Shown here: piece after piece, positions 29,051 through 37,458 of the stretch | Layout: each line of letters begins with the position of its first letter | Position numbering within the stretch: the stretch's first letter is position 1 | Assembly: GCF_002953735.1 (NCBI RefSeq) | Contig: NZ_CP025536.1 | Span: 1,618,001 to 1,682,000, forward strand | DNA: 64,000 nt | Source of the DNA: Streptococcus pluranimalium | GTDB lineage: Bacteria; Bacillota; Bacilli; Lactobacillales; Streptococcaceae | Direction: 5' to 3' | The notes under the pieces: generated by a model | Database searches by the model: none | What the model saw: the letters and a program-made list of their open reading frames with translations, nothing else | What the model was told of the DNA's origin: nothing | Translations under genes and position numbers: made by a program

Positions 29051-30979
29051 TTATTTGACAGCAACTAGCTTGTCGCCCTCAGCAACTGTTCCTGATGCTA
29101 CTGGGTTAACTTCAGCGTAATCGGCTGTATTTGTCACAATAATCATTGTTGTGCTGTCAAGACCTGCTGCCGCAATATCGTCAAGATTGAATGTCCCAAG
29201 AACATCGCCCTTCTTAACTGTTTGGTTAGCTTTAACTTTTTGGTCAAACCCTTTACCATCCATTGAAACAGTATCAATACCGATGTGGATAAGAATTTCT
29301 GCACCATCATTAGATTTAATCCCGTAAGCATGACCAGTTTCAAAAGCGATTTGAACGGTACCATCTACTGGAGAGTAAACTGTATTATCAGTTGGCTTGA
29401 TGGCAATCCCTTTACCCATCGCCTCTGACGCGAAGACAGGATCGTTAACAGAAGTCAATGCGACAACCTCACCATTAAGCGGTGACACAATCGTTTCTTC
29501 CTTAGCAACAGCTGGAGCTGGAGCCGCAGATACTTTTGGTTGTGTTTTGAGGTTTTCAGATGGTGCTGTATTTGAAGCTGCATTTTGAGCAACAGGCTCT
29601 TCGTCTTTGTAACCAAAGAAATAAGTTAGAACAAAAGCAAGAGCTGTCGTTGCAAGCACCATGATGATGTATTTCAATACTTGACCATTGAGGTAAAGAA
29701 GAGTACCCGGAATGATAGTGATACCAAAACCAGTACCAGCAAGTTTAAAGATTGATGCTAACCAACCACCAGCTGCACCTGCGATAAGACCCATGATAAA
29801 TGGCTTACCAAAACGTAAGTTGACACCAAAGATAGCAGGTTCAGTAATCCCAAGACCAGCTGAAAGTGCTGCAGGGAAAGCAAGAGCTTTCAATTTTTTA
29901 TTTTTCGTTTTGACACCAACGGCAAGCGTTGCACCAGCTTGTGCTGTCATGGCTGCTGTAATCAGTGCATTAAAGGCATCTTTACCATCTGCTGCGATCA
30001 ACTGTGCCTCAAGTAGATTAAAGATATGGTGTACACCAGTCACAACGACAACTTGATGCAAGCCACCAATAATCAAACCAGAGAGTCCAAACGGCAAGGC
30101 TAATAAGAATTCTGTTGCTGCGAGGACGTATTCTTCAACCACGTGGAAGACTGGTCCAATCACAAAAAGTGCCAAGATTGACATTATCGTAAATGTCAAG
30201 AATGGTACGACAAGAAGATCTAAAACATCAGGAATGATCTTGTGAAGTTTCTTCTCAAGTTTAGCACCCAACAGACCTACGAAGAAGGCTGGGAGAACTG
30301 AGTTTTGGTAACCAACAACTGGGATAAATCCAAAGAACTCAATTGGTTTTGCTGCTCTAGAAGCAACATCCCAAGCATTTGGAAGAGCTGAGTTTACCAT
30401 CATAAGTCCCAAGACCAAACCGATAACTGGATTACCACCAAACACACGGAAGGCTGACCATGAAATCAAGGCTGGGAAGAAAGCAAAGGCTGTATCTGTT
30501 AAAACAACTGTATAAGTGTAGAAGTTTGTTGATGAAAAGGCTTCTGAAGTTGTTCCAAACATACCCAAGATAGTATCGTTATTGATAGCACCACGGATAC
30601 CCATGAACAGACCAGTCGCTACAATCGCTGGAAGCAATGGTACAAAGACATCACCAAACGTACGGATGGCACGTTGGAAAGCATTACCTTGTTTGGCAGC
30701 TTCTTCTTTTTGCTCACCGGTAGATGATGTTGGAAGACCTAAAGCAACAACTTCATCATAGATTTTATTAACAGTACCTGTACCAAAAATGATTTGATAT
30801 TGGCCTGAGTTAAAGAAAGCTCCTTGTACTTTCTCAATTTCTTCTGTTTTGGCTTTATCGATTTTTGACTCATCGTTAACCATCACACGAAGACGTGTTG
30901 CACAGTGGGCTACACTTTTAACGTTATCGCGACCACCAAGGGCAACGATGACTTCTTCTGCAATTTGCTTGTTATCCAT
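29051..30979 (-). CDS. scrA: Sucrose-specific PTS permease EIIBCA
   Basis: Single polypeptide that imports sucrose as sucrose 6-phosphate. Order: EIIB with phosphocysteine in SVAHCATRLRV (C26), EIIC with about ten membrane helices and the GITEPAIFGVNLRFG loop, a Pro/Ala linker, and EIIA with the phosphohistidine region ILIHIGIDTVSMDG. ATG 30979 is 11 bases after AAGGAG; a TTG two codons upstream (30985) has better spacing and may be used. It is transcribed divergently from scrB across shared operators. Confidence 0.95.
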   Translation of the reverse strand: MDNKQIAEEVIVALGGRDNVKSVAHCATRLRVMVNDESKIDKAKTEEIEKVQGAFFNSGQYQIIFGTGTVNKIYDEVVALGLPTSSTGEQKEEAAKQGNAFQRAIRTFGDVFVPLLPAIVATGLFMGIRGAINNDTILGMFGTTSEAFSSTNFYTYTVVLTDTAFAFFPALISWSAFRVFGGNPVIGLVLGLMMVNSALPNAWDVASRAAKPIEFFGFIPVVGYQNSVLPAFFVGLLGAKLEKKLHKIIPDVLDLLVVPFLTFTIMSILALFVIGPVFHVVEEYVLAATEFLLALPFGLSGLIIGGLHQVVVVTGVHHIFNLLEAQLIAADGKDAFNALITAAMTAQAGATLAVGVKTKNKKLKALAFPAALSAGLGITEPAIFGVNLRFGKPFIMGLIAGAAGGWLASIFKLAGTGFGITIIPGTLLYLNGQVLKYIIMVLATTALAFVLTYFFGYKDEEPVAQNAASNTAPSENLKTQPKVSAAPAPAVAKEETIVSPLNGEVVALTSVNDPVFASEAMGKGIAIKPTDNTVYSPVDGTVQIAFETGHAYGIKSNDGAEILIHIGIDTVSMDGKGFDQKVKANQTVKKGDVLGTFNLDDIAAAGLDSTTMIIVTNTADYAEVNPVASGTVAEGDKLVAVK

Positions 30980-31021
30980 TTGCAAAAAGACTCCTTTTAT
31001 TATAATTTTCTATTAAGTTTA

Positions 31022-31036
31022 GTGAAAGCGTTTCAC
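31022..31036. promoter_or_regulatory. cre-like palindrome in the scrA leader
   Basis: GTGAAAGCGTTTCAC is a perfect 15-bp palindrome and matches the CcpA cre consensus. It lies just downstream of the scrA promoter, a position expected to block transcription under glucose; ScrR, also a LacI-family protein, may use it as well. Confidence 0.75.
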
Positions 31037-31047
31037 ATCACACTATC

Positions 31048-31075
31048 ATTCTAGCACGTTTTTAAAATATGTCAA
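31048..31075 (-). promoter_or_regulatory. Promoter of scrA
   Basis: TTGACA (31070-31075), 16-bp spacer, TAGAAT (31048-31053) on the minus strand. The -35 overlaps an AAGCGTTTT half-operator. Confidence 0.8.
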
Positions 31076-31141
31076 GCGTTTTGCAGAAAATGTTATTTTT
31101 AGCAGTAAAACGTTGATTTTTAATGCGAAAACGTTTACTAT
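31073..31141 (+). promoter_or_regulatory. scrB promoter with ScrR-type operators
   Basis: TTGATT (31113-31118) and TACTAT (31136-31141) are 17 bp apart, and TATAAT at 31141 offers an alternative -10. LacI-type CG-centred elements occur at about 31073-31083, 31105-31118 (AAAACGTTGAT) and 31126-31138 (CGAAAACGTTTA). The last lies inside the promoter spacer, so repressor binding would block scrB. Confidence 0.65.
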
Positions 31142-31210
31142 ATAATTGACATAATATGACAGTCAAAACAAATCGTTGTAACTGTCTATGACTAATAAAT
31201 AAAGAAAGGA

Positions 31211-31243
31211 TGTGTTCCGTTCGACAACCGTCAATCGAACACA
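31211..31243 (+). promoter_or_regulatory. Stem-loop in the scrB leader
   Basis: TGTGTTC (31211-31217) pairs with GAACACA (31237-31243); inner GTT/AAT and GAC/GTC pairs continue the stem to an AACC loop. No U-run follows. It lies 41 nt before an scrB start codon that has no Shine-Dalgarno sequence. Confidence 0.5.
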
Positions 31244-31284
31244 GAGCTACTAGTACCACTGCTTAGCTCTTATATATCTTACTT

Positions 31285-32724
31285 ATGAATTTACCTACAG
31301 AAATCCGCTATCGTCGTTATGAAGATTGGACAGAAAACGAAAAACATAAGATTATTGAAAACAAAGCCAAATCTCCATGGCTTGCCAGCTACCACTTAGA
31401 ACCTAAAACTGGGCTTCTGAATGATCCAAATGGTTTTTCTTACTTCAATGGCAAGTTCCAACTCTTCTATCAAAACTGGCCATTTGGTGCTGCCCATGGT
31501 TTAAAACAATGGGTTCATACAGAGTCCAGTGATCTTGTCCATTTTAAAGAAACTGGAATCACTTTAGAACCTGATCACGCTCATGATAGCCATGGTGCCT
31601 ATTCAGGTTCTGCTTATGAGATCGATAGCAAACTCTTCCTTTTCTATACTGGTAATGTCCGTGATGAGGATTGGGTTCGTGATCCTCTACAAGTAGGTGC
31701 CTGGATGGATAAAGAGGGGCATATCGAAAAATTCGAAAAAGTCCTGATCCAACAACCTCAAGATGTCACAGAACACTTCCGGGACCCTCAAATCTTTGAC
31801 TACCAAGGTCAATTTTATGCTATTGTCGGCGCTCAAAACCTTGATAAAAAAGGCTTCATCAAATTATATAAAGCTACTAACAACGATGTTACTAACTGGG
31901 AGTTTGTTGGCAATCTCGAATTCGGCGGTACTGGTTCAGAATACATGATTGAGTGTCCAAACCTTGTCTTTGTTGATAACAAGCCAGTCCTTTTATACAG
32001 CCCTCAAGGTTTAGACAAATCTGAACTTGACTATGACAACATCTATCCCAATACTTATAAAATCTGTCAATCGTTTGACACAGAAAACACTGAACTTGTA
32101 GGTGCCTCTCCAATTTATAATCTCGACTATGGATTTGAAGCCTATGCCACGCAAGGGTTCAACGCCCCTGACGGCAAAGTTTACATCGTCAGCTGGATTG
32201 GATTACCAGACATAGACTATCCGACTGATCAATACGATTATCAGGGAGCTATGAGCTTAGTTAAGGAATTAACCATCAAAGATGGCAAGCTTTACCAATA
32301 CCCTGTGCCTGCCATGAAAGAGTTGCGCTCAGAAGCAAAACCTTTAGCAAATCTTGACAGCACTAACAACACTTATGAATTGGAAGTGACTGTGCCTTCC
32401 GATTCTAAGACTGAACTTATCCTCTTCGCAGACCAAGAATCTAACGGACTAAAAATCACTATTAACACTAAAGAAGGACAATTGCTTGTCGATCGTTCCT
32501 CTGCTGGTCAACAATACGCTATTGACTTCGGTCGTACACGCCAATGTGATATCGACCCATCTGAAACGAAACTCAATATCTTTGTAGATAAATCAATCTT
32601 TGAGATTTTTGTTAATGATGGTGAAAAAGTCTTTACTGGTCGTGTCTTCCCAAATCAAGACCAAACTGGTATTCACATTCAGGAAGGACAAATTAGCGGA
32701 AGCTACTTTGATTTAGGCGTTTAA
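31285..32724 (+). CDS. scrB: Sucrose-6-phosphate hydrolase, GH32
   Basis: Cleaves imported sucrose 6-phosphate to glucose 6-phosphate and fructose. The GH32 five-bladed propeller motifs are present: nucleophile LLNDPNG (D47), FRDPQIF with the transition-state aspartate, and acid/base ECPNL; the C-terminal beta-sandwich includes IFVDKSIFEIFVNDGE. ATG 31285 is the first start after an in-frame TAG at 31264-31266, but no ribosome-binding site precedes it. The gene is followed two bases later by scrR. Confidence 0.95.
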   Translation: MNLPTEIRYRRYEDWTENEKHKIIENKAKSPWLASYHLEPKTGLLNDPNGFSYFNGKFQLFYQNWPFGAAHGLKQWVHTESSDLVHFKETGITLEPDHAHDSHGAYSGSAYEIDSKLFLFYTGNVRDEDWVRDPLQVGAWMDKEGHIEKFEKVLIQQPQDVTEHFRDPQIFDYQGQFYAIVGAQNLDKKGFIKLYKATNNDVTNWEFVGNLEFGGTGSEYMIECPNLVFVDNKPVLLYSPQGLDKSELDYDNIYPNTYKICQSFDTENTELVGASPIYNLDYGFEAYATQGFNAPDGKVYIVSWIGLPDIDYPTDQYDYQGAMSLVKELTIKDGKLYQYPVPAMKELRSEAKPLANLDSTNNTYELEVTVPSDSKTELILFADQESNGLKITINTKEGQLLVDRSSAGQQYAIDFGRTRQCDIDPSETKLNIFVDKSIFEIFVNDGEKVFTGRVFPNQDQTGIHIQEGQISGSYFDLGV

Positions 32725-32726
32725 TT

Positions 32727-33692
32727 ATGGTTGCAAAACTCACAGACGTTGCGCAGTTAGCCGGCGTTAGCCCAACGACAGTGTCTCGTGTGATTAATAA
32801 AAAAGGCTATCTTTCTCAGAAAACCATCGACAATGTCCATCAAGCCATGCGAGAACTAGGCTATAAACCAAATAATCTAGCCCGTAGTTTACAAGGGAAA
32901 TCGCCCCAATTAGTAGGTTTGATTTTCCCTAATATTTCCAATATCTTCTTTGCACAACTTATAGAGCATTTAGAAATCCAACTCTTTGAAAAGGGCTATA
33001 AAACAATCATTTGTAATAGCCAACACAATCCCGTCAAAGAAAAAGAATACTTGGAAATGCTAGCAGCTAATCAAGTTGATGGGATTATCTCATCGAGCCA
33101 CAATCTCGGTATTGAGGACTATGAAAAAGTTGAAGCTCCAATCGTTGCTTTCGATCGCAATCTAGCTCCTCATATCCCCATTGTCTCTTCTGATAATTTT
33201 GAAGGTGGAAAATTAGCGGCACAACTGCTTAAAAAGGCAGGCTGCAAACATCCCATCATGATTACAGGTAACGATAACTCTAATTCACCAACCGGATTAC
33301 GCCAACTAGGCTTCACCTATGAACTTGGAAAAGAAACGCCTGTTTGTCGTATCCCACGTGAACTGTCTACTTTGAGAAGAGAAATGGAGATTCGCTCCAT
33401 CATCGCTAAAGAAAAGCCAGATGGAATCTTTACTTCAGATGATTTAACAGCTATCCAAGTGATTAAGGTTGCCCAACAAATGGGAAAACAAATCCCTGAA
33501 AACTTAAAACTTGTTGGATATGATGGGACCGATTTTATCGAACAGTACTATCCACAGCTAACAACTATTAAGCAACCTATCGAAGATCTATCCAGTCTCA
33601 TTGTCGATGTTTTAATCAAAAAAATAGCTAAAGAAGAGACTAGCCGAGACTATATCTTGCCAATAAGTTATTCAAGTGGAAATACCATCTAA
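32727..33692 (+). CDS. scrR: LacI-family sucrose operon repressor
   Basis: DNA-binding regulator of the scr genes, released by sucrose-derived sugars. The LacI helix-turn-helix is at residues 4-24 (KLTDVAQLAGVSPTTVSRVI), followed by the hinge and a periplasmic-binding-like effector domain (VGLIFPNISNIFF, IFTSDDLTA, LVGYDGTDF). It is cotranscribed with scrB, so repression is autogenous through the operators upstream of scrB. The spacing and order scrA-scrB-scrR match other streptococci. Confidence 0.95.
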   Translation: MVAKLTDVAQLAGVSPTTVSRVINKKGYLSQKTIDNVHQAMRELGYKPNNLARSLQGKSPQLVGLIFPNISNIFFAQLIEHLEIQLFEKGYKTIICNSQHNPVKEKEYLEMLAANQVDGIISSSHNLGIEDYEKVEAPIVAFDRNLAPHIPIVSSDNFEGGKLAAQLLKKAGCKHPIMITGNDNSNSPTGLRQLGFTYELGKETPVCRIPRELSTLRREMEIRSIIAKEKPDGIFTSDDLTAIQVIKVAQQMGKQIPENLKLVGYDGTDFIEQYYPQLTTIKQPIEDLSSLIVDVLIKKIAKEETSRDYILPISYSSGNTI

Positions 33693-33760
33693 TAAATAGC
33701 AGAGAAGCTAAGTAAAACTAAAACGTTAAAACTTCTAATAAAAATTGAACAATACAAAAC

Positions 33761-33797
33761 AGCTTAGAATAGGTTTTTTGAAGGCCTTATTCTAAGC
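33761..33797 (+). terminator. Terminator after scrBR
   Basis: AGCTTAGAATAGG pairs with CCTTATTCTAAGCT, followed by a modest ATTTTAT run; about 70 bases after the scrR stop. Confidence 0.75.
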
Positions 33798-33799
33798 TA

Positions 33800-34040
33800 T
33801 TTTATATGTTTAAGGCTTTTTCTAATCTTCTTCAACGATAAGCCAAGATAACAAGCCTTAAGCTAACGACTGTATTGTCAAAATTTAGTAGCTAGAATTT
33901 TCTAGAGTAGCAAAAGCTTGAAAATAATCTTGTCAAATATACTTCTTCCATACTCTCTAGACTAATTCTTTTTTAAAAAGGAGTTATTTTTACCTAACTA
34001 CTACTAATCTCTATTTGTACCCTTATTTTAGGAATAATCA
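33800..34040. other. Gene-free interval between scrR and nusB
   Basis: About 240 bases without a gene between convergent units. It contains a distant TTAAGGCTT/AAGCCTTAA inverted repeat (33810-33855) and a CTAGAATTTTCTAG palindrome near 33892, neither of which I can assign. Confidence 0.45.
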
Positions 34041-34067
34041 AAAAAAACGACTCTAATAAAGAGTCGG
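34041..34067 (-). terminator. Terminator of the efp-nusB operon
   Basis: Minus strand CGACTCT, TTATT loop, AGAGTCG then TTTTTTT; a strong intrinsic terminator about 60 bases after nusB. Confidence 0.92.
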
Positions 34068-34127
34068 AAAATCATTTACATATAACTGGCAAATCCTTAG
34101 ACAAGAAACCATTCAGAACGTAATGCA

Positions 34128-34562
34128 TCAATCATTTACAAACTGGCTCAATACGCCATTGATAAATTTAGCTGATGTTTCGTCTGAGTACTTCTTAGCA
34201 ATCTCAATGATTTCGTTTAAAGCAACACGATCGGGTGTTTCATCAAAGTACTTGATCTCATACAAGCCAAGACGAAGCATGGTCTTGTCCGTTAAAGTTA
34301 GGCGTTCAAGTGACCAACCCTTACGTAACTTTTCTGAAATCAAGGCGTCTAACTCATCTTTGTGGTCTACAACACCATTTACCAGATTCAATAAGAAAGC
34401 TGGCACTTCAAGTGTTCCATCACTGTCTACCTCTTTATCATGCAAATAGGCAGATTCAGAGGCTTGTAAAAAGCCACCACCAAACTCCATGCTAAAAAGG
34501 GCTTGAAAAGCACGCTCGCGGAGGTCACGTCTTGAGCCAGTAAAACTACTAGTTTTGCTCAT
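34128..34562 (-). CDS. nusB: Transcription antitermination factor NusB
   Basis: NusB binds boxA RNA with S10 (NusE) to prevent premature termination in rRNA operons. The 144-residue all-helical product has the expected N-terminal [14 protein letters not shown] and the C-terminal [17 protein letters not shown] and FINGVLS motifs. It overlaps the upstream asp23-like gene by 14 bases and is the last gene of the operon. Confidence 0.96.
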   Translation of the reverse strand: MSKTSSFTGSRRDLRERAFQALFSMEFGGGFLQASESAYLHDKEVDSDGTLEVPAFLLNLVNGVVDHKDELDALISEKLRKGWSLERLTLTDKTMLRLGLYEIKYFDETPDRVALNEIIEIAKKYSDETSAKFINGVLSQFVND

Positions 34563-34944
34563 TCAAAAAATCCTCGCTGAAAAGACTGTTCAAATCAGGT
34601 TTTGGTGTCTTTTCAGGGACAATTCCAACTACATGAACATTTACTTGGGCAACTGTTACTTCAGCCATATCATAAACCGCTGTTTTAACAGCTTTTTGTA
34701 CGGCAATAGAAACAGCTGGCACATTGACACCATATTGAAGATAAACATAGATATCAGCAACAACATCACCGCTCTCGTCATTCTTCAAGTAAACACCACG
34801 ACCAAGACTCGCTTTACTTAGCGTATCAGCTGCTTTTTTGTTGTGCAATGAGTGAACACCATCAACCTTAGTTGCAGCAATCCCAGTAATAACTTCCAAT
34901 ACGCGTGGTGAAATAACAATTTCACCAATATTTTCAGTAATCAT
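34549..34944 (-). CDS. Asp23/YloU-family cell-envelope stress protein
   Basis: A 131-residue member of the Asp23/Gls24/YloU family, which associates with the membrane and envelope stress. It has the [24 protein letters not shown] start and the [18 protein letters not shown] helix. ATG 34944 follows AAGGAAA; an earlier in-frame start at 34968 is less likely. It is located between efp and nusB as in most streptococci and is coupled to nusB by overlap. Confidence 0.92.
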   Translation of the reverse strand: MITENIGEIVISPRVLEVITGIAATKVDGVHSLHNKKAADTLSKASLGRGVYLKNDESGDVVADIYVYLQYGVNVPAVSIAVQKAVKTAVYDMAEVTVAQVNVHVVGIVPEKTPKPDLNSLFSEDFLNEQN

Positions 34945-35024
34945 AGCTTTTCCTTTCGTCACTATCATTAAAGCAAGGTTTTTCAGGTTTGAAAATCCTC
35001 AACTATCAACTTTTCTAACTTGGC

Positions 35025-35585
35025 TTAGGCACGTGAAACGTAGGTACCTTCAGCAGTGTTAACAACAAGTTTTTGACCAACTTCGATAAAGTCTGGAACG
35101 TTAACCACAAGACCTGTTTCAAGCGTTGCAGGTTTACCTGAACCAGTAACAGTTGCACCTTTGATAGATGGTTGTGTTTCAACAACAGTCAACTCAACAG
35201 TAGTTGGTACTGTTACACCGATAACTTCTGTTCCGTAGAATTGAATTTTAACTTCTTCATTTTCTAAAACATAAAGCAACTCATTTTCAACATTTGCTAC
35301 TGGAATTTCGTATTGGTCGTAACTTTCAGTATCCATGAAGAAGGCAGTATCATCCATTTTGTAAAGGTATTGAGCAGGACGTGTTTCAATGATAGCTTGC
35401 TCAAATTTTTCGTCCGGACGGTAAGTTGTATCAAATGTTGATCCTGAACGAACATCACGCAATTTCATACGCATGATTGTGTTACCTTTACCAGGTTTGT
35501 GGTGACTTGCATCCAAAACTTTGATCAATTTGCCATCAGATGTTACAAAAGTCATACCAGCTCTAAGCTTACTTGCTTCAATCAT
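35025..35585 (-). CDS. efp: Translation elongation factor P
   Basis: EF-P relieves ribosome stalling at polyproline stretches. The 186-residue product has the three beta-barrel domains with the tip loop HHKPGKGN in domain I and the C-terminal signature [24 protein letters not shown] 35585 follows an AGAGG site. Its sigma-A promoter (35624-35652) is intact but lies directly beside the end of the conjugative element, so upstream chromosomal context has been replaced. Confidence 0.97.
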   Translation of the reverse strand: MIEASKLRAGMTFVTSDGKLIKVLDASHHKPGKGNTIMRMKLRDVRSGSTFDTTYRPDEKFEQAIIETRPAQYLYKMDDTAFFMDTESYDQYEIPVANVENELLYVLENEEVKIQFYGTEVIGVTVPTTVELTVVETQPSIKGATVTGSGKPATLETGLVVNVPDFIEVGQKLVVNTAEGTYVSRA

Positions 35586-35623
35586 TCTATTAATACCTCT
35601 TTGTAAAAATTATTTATCACTTC

Positions 35624-35652
35624 ATTTTAGCACAAATACCAGCTTTTGTAAA
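35624..35652 (-). promoter_or_regulatory. Promoter of efp at the element junction
   Basis: On the minus strand TTTACA (35647-35652), 17 bp, TAAAAT (35624-35629), with an extended TG one base before the -10. The presumed element boundary is 15-17 bp upstream of the -35. Confidence 0.8.
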
Positions 35653-35742
35653 AACTCAAATGATTTTGTATGCGGTAGAATTTTTTAGAATGAGCAATTC
35701 CATATTATAAAGAGAACTTATTACCGATATGTAAAGAAAAAA

Positions 35743-35765
35743 ACTGAACAATTTTCTTGCTCAGT
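35743..35765. repeat. Inverted repeat beside the small-RNA promoter
   Basis: ACTGAACAA (35743-35751) and TTGCTCAGT (35757-35765) are inverted with one mismatch, ending two bases before a -35 box. Could be an operator or a subterminal transposase-binding site. Confidence 0.5.
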
Positions 35766-35767
35766 CC

Positions 35768-35796
35768 TTGACAGTGATACCATTATCCTGTATCAT
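35768..35796 (+). promoter_or_regulatory. Strong sigma-A promoter inside the element end
   Basis: TTGACA (35768-35773), exactly 17 bp, TATCAT (35791-35796). It directs transcription toward the transposase gene but on the opposite strand. Confidence 0.8.
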
Positions 35797-35802
35797 TAAT
35801 TA

Positions 35803-35871
35803 GAGACTGAGTAAGAAGTTGGGTTCTTACTCGGTAAGGCGGAAAGTGTTAGCGCACTTTTCGTCTTTTTT
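35803..35871 (+). ncRNA. Putative 69-nt small RNA at the element end
   Basis: Starting about seven bases after the -10 at 35796, the transcript would hold a 12-bp hairpin (ACTGAGTAAGAA 35806-35817 with TTCTTACTCGGT 35824-35835, loop GTTGGG). An 11-bp hairpin follows (GGCGGAAAGTG with CACTTTTCGTC, G-U pairs allowed) and then six T residues, an intrinsic terminator. No open frame of note lies inside. It is convergent with the transposase gene. Promoter, stable hairpin and terminator in a compact unit argue for a real RNA, but no known family was recognised. Confidence 0.65.
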
Positions 35872-35898
35872 ATTCGATTAAATTAACTAAATTATAGC

Positions 35899-35929
35899 AC
35901 ACTTACACACACTAGGCAAGTGTTTTTTT
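35899..35929 (+). terminator. Secondary plus-strand terminator
   Basis: ACACTT (35899-35904) and AAGTGT (35918-35923) around a 13-base loop, followed by T residues. It would back up termination of transcripts heading from the element end toward the transposase gene. Confidence 0.5.
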
Positions 35930-35942
35930 AGGATAGTAGCAC

Positions 35943-35971
35943 AAAAAGCCTTTCTTTTGAAAGGTTTTTTC
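35943..35971. terminator. Terminator between transposase gene and small RNA
   Basis: GCCTTTC, TTTT loop, GAAAGG with A-run before and T-run after; works on either strand. It lies 30 bases after the transposase stop. Confidence 0.8.
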
Positions 35972-35999
35972 TTATATAACTTATTATTTATCTTTTTAT

Positions 36000-37334
36000 C
36001 TATTTATTAAATCGTAACCCTTGCTTTCGTTCTCGCTTTTTCAAATGATGCAACTTATATTCTCGTTCAATCTGATTAAGCTTGATTTTAATAGAACCGG
36101 CAGAAACATTCTCTAATTCAATCATTTTTTGATATTCCTCTCTCCAGGTGCCAAAAAATAAATCTCTAAGTTGATTTTCATAGTTAAGAACAATAATACG
36201 GCTCATTGTCTCCGAGCCCCAAACAGTCCAATACATCCCCCTCTTTTTCATTCTGTACGTTATTTTACGATGCTGAGACTCCATAATACCTATTCCTGCA
36301 TGGCTAAGGCCCCTTAATTCAGCTGGTTTAGTGTATTGAAAATTGTTAAGAAGCTTGCGCTTAATTTTTTCAAACTCCGCCATCTCCTCTTCAGTTAATA
36401 TCAATGATTCTGTCGTATCTAAAACAGTACGTAACTTTTCTTTATTATGTTCTTTGATTGCCTGAAAAGCACCATCTCTCAGTTCATCTGAATAAGATTT
36501 AAAGAAAGTTTTTATATTTTGATTAATATGATACTCATCCCAAAAATGTTCGTGACGTTTGACTCTCAAAGCCTTAGCCATCTCCTTAAAAACATATGGA
36601 GTGTATCCATGACCTCCATCTGAATTAGTAATAAGTATTGTATTTTCAGTTATATCATAATTATTATAAAGATAATCTAACACTTGATCTCTAACTAAAC
36701 GATTATCCAATCCAACAAACTCTTTCTTATCTTTCAATTCAAATCGATTACTTCCAACCTTATGACTGCCTGTATGTACGACAAAATGAGACAAGTCGTA
36801 GTTCTTATTATCTGTATCAGTGTCACGGGCTTTTACCATCACTCCATCGCCTTCAATATAGATAATATCTATTTTAACTCTTTCTTGATAGTCGCCATTC
36901 TCATAGAATCGATAAGCGTCTCGTTCCTCCAGTAAACGATCACAAAGCTTAACAGCTTGAACTACGGTAGGTTTCGTAATAGTAATATAATAGGTCATCT
37001 GAATAACCTGGATGACTTTCTCATAAGGCATCATTGATGATAGTCTAGCAATTTGATACATAAATTCCCAAGAGAATCTTACATTCTTTTTGAGCCCTAA
37101 CTTTTCATCGACTGGAACTACCCACTTATCTCCTTTTTTCCATCGGCGACGGCGGTAGGTGAATTCTCCAAACGTAAAAGCTACTGTTCGCTCCATAGAA
37201 TGAATGCAAGTATATCTTCTAGCCTTCATAATGGGAACCATTTCTTCATCATATTTACTAATAAAATCATAAAAATCAGATGCATTTTGAGCAATAAGTT
37301 GTTCTTTTAGCTGTCGTTCATCAAAGGCTGCCAT
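36000..37334 (-). CDS. TnGBS-type DDE transposase (ISLre2/UPF0236 family)
   Basis: Catalyses integration and excision of the element. At 444 residues it is full-length for the ISLre2/Mutator-related group. Putative catalytic acids are D163 (IYIEGDGVM), D239 (LITNSDGGHGY) and E352 (GIMESQHR); the Mutator-superfamily D-x2-H motif is DEYH at 266-269. The N-terminal half contains the zinc-less DNA-binding region RRRRWKKGDKW. It has its own promoter and terminator. In the TnGBS family this enzyme replaces an integrase and directs insertion upstream of sigma-A promoters. Confidence 0.9.
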   Translation of the reverse strand: MAAFDERQLKEQLIAQNASDFYDFISKYDEEMVPIMKARRYTCIHSMERTVAFTFGEFTYRRRRWKKGDKWVVPVDEKLGLKKNVRFSWEFMYQIARLSSMMPYEKVIQVIQMTYYITITKPTVVQAVKLCDRLLEERDAYRFYENGDYQERVKIDIIYIEGDGVMVKARDTDTDNKNYDLSHFVVHTGSHKVGSNRFELKDKKEFVGLDNRLVRDQVLDYLYNNYDITENTILITNSDGGHGYTPYVFKEMAKALRVKRHEHFWDEYHINQNIKTFFKSYSDELRDGAFQAIKEHNKEKLRTVLDTTESLILTEEEMAEFEKIKRKLLNNFQYTKPAELRGLSHAGIGIMESQHRKITYRMKKRGMYWTVWGSETMSRIIVLNYENQLRDLFFGTWREEYQKMIELENVSAGSIKIKLNQIEREYKLHHLKKRERKQGLRFNK

Positions 37335-37367
37335 TGCCCCTCTCCTTTTTTTAAAATAACGATAACT

Positions 37368-37396
37368 ATTTTAAAGATTCATTGGCTTCTTTTCAA
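37368..37396 (-). promoter_or_regulatory. Promoter of the transposase gene
   Basis: TTGAAA (37391-37396), 17 bp, TAAAAT (37368-37373) on the minus strand; leader of about 25 bases containing AGGAGAGG. Confidence 0.75.
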
Positions 37397-37417
37397 ATTT
37401 ATTTTAATTCTGAATTA

Positions 37418-37446
37418 CAAAAAGCCCTTCCAATGAGATGATGGAA
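37418..37446 (-). terminator. Terminator of the replication/partition unit
   Basis: Minus strand AGTCCTTCC and GGAAGGGCT form a stem followed by TTTTG, separating the parA-to-37459 unit from the transposase gene. Confidence 0.8.
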
Positions 37447-37458
37447 GGACTTCTACGT

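Noticed and set aside
35803..35871. Identification of the small RNA as a CiaR-controlled csRNA
   Set aside because: The tandem TTTAAG boxes expected upstream and the unpaired anti-Shine-Dalgarno stretch are not present.
36000..37334. Transposase as a separate insertion sequence that landed in the element
   Set aside because: No terminal inverted repeats or target duplication were seen around 35,990 or 37,400, and its place next to the element end, with promoter-proximal insertion, fits the element's own transposase.
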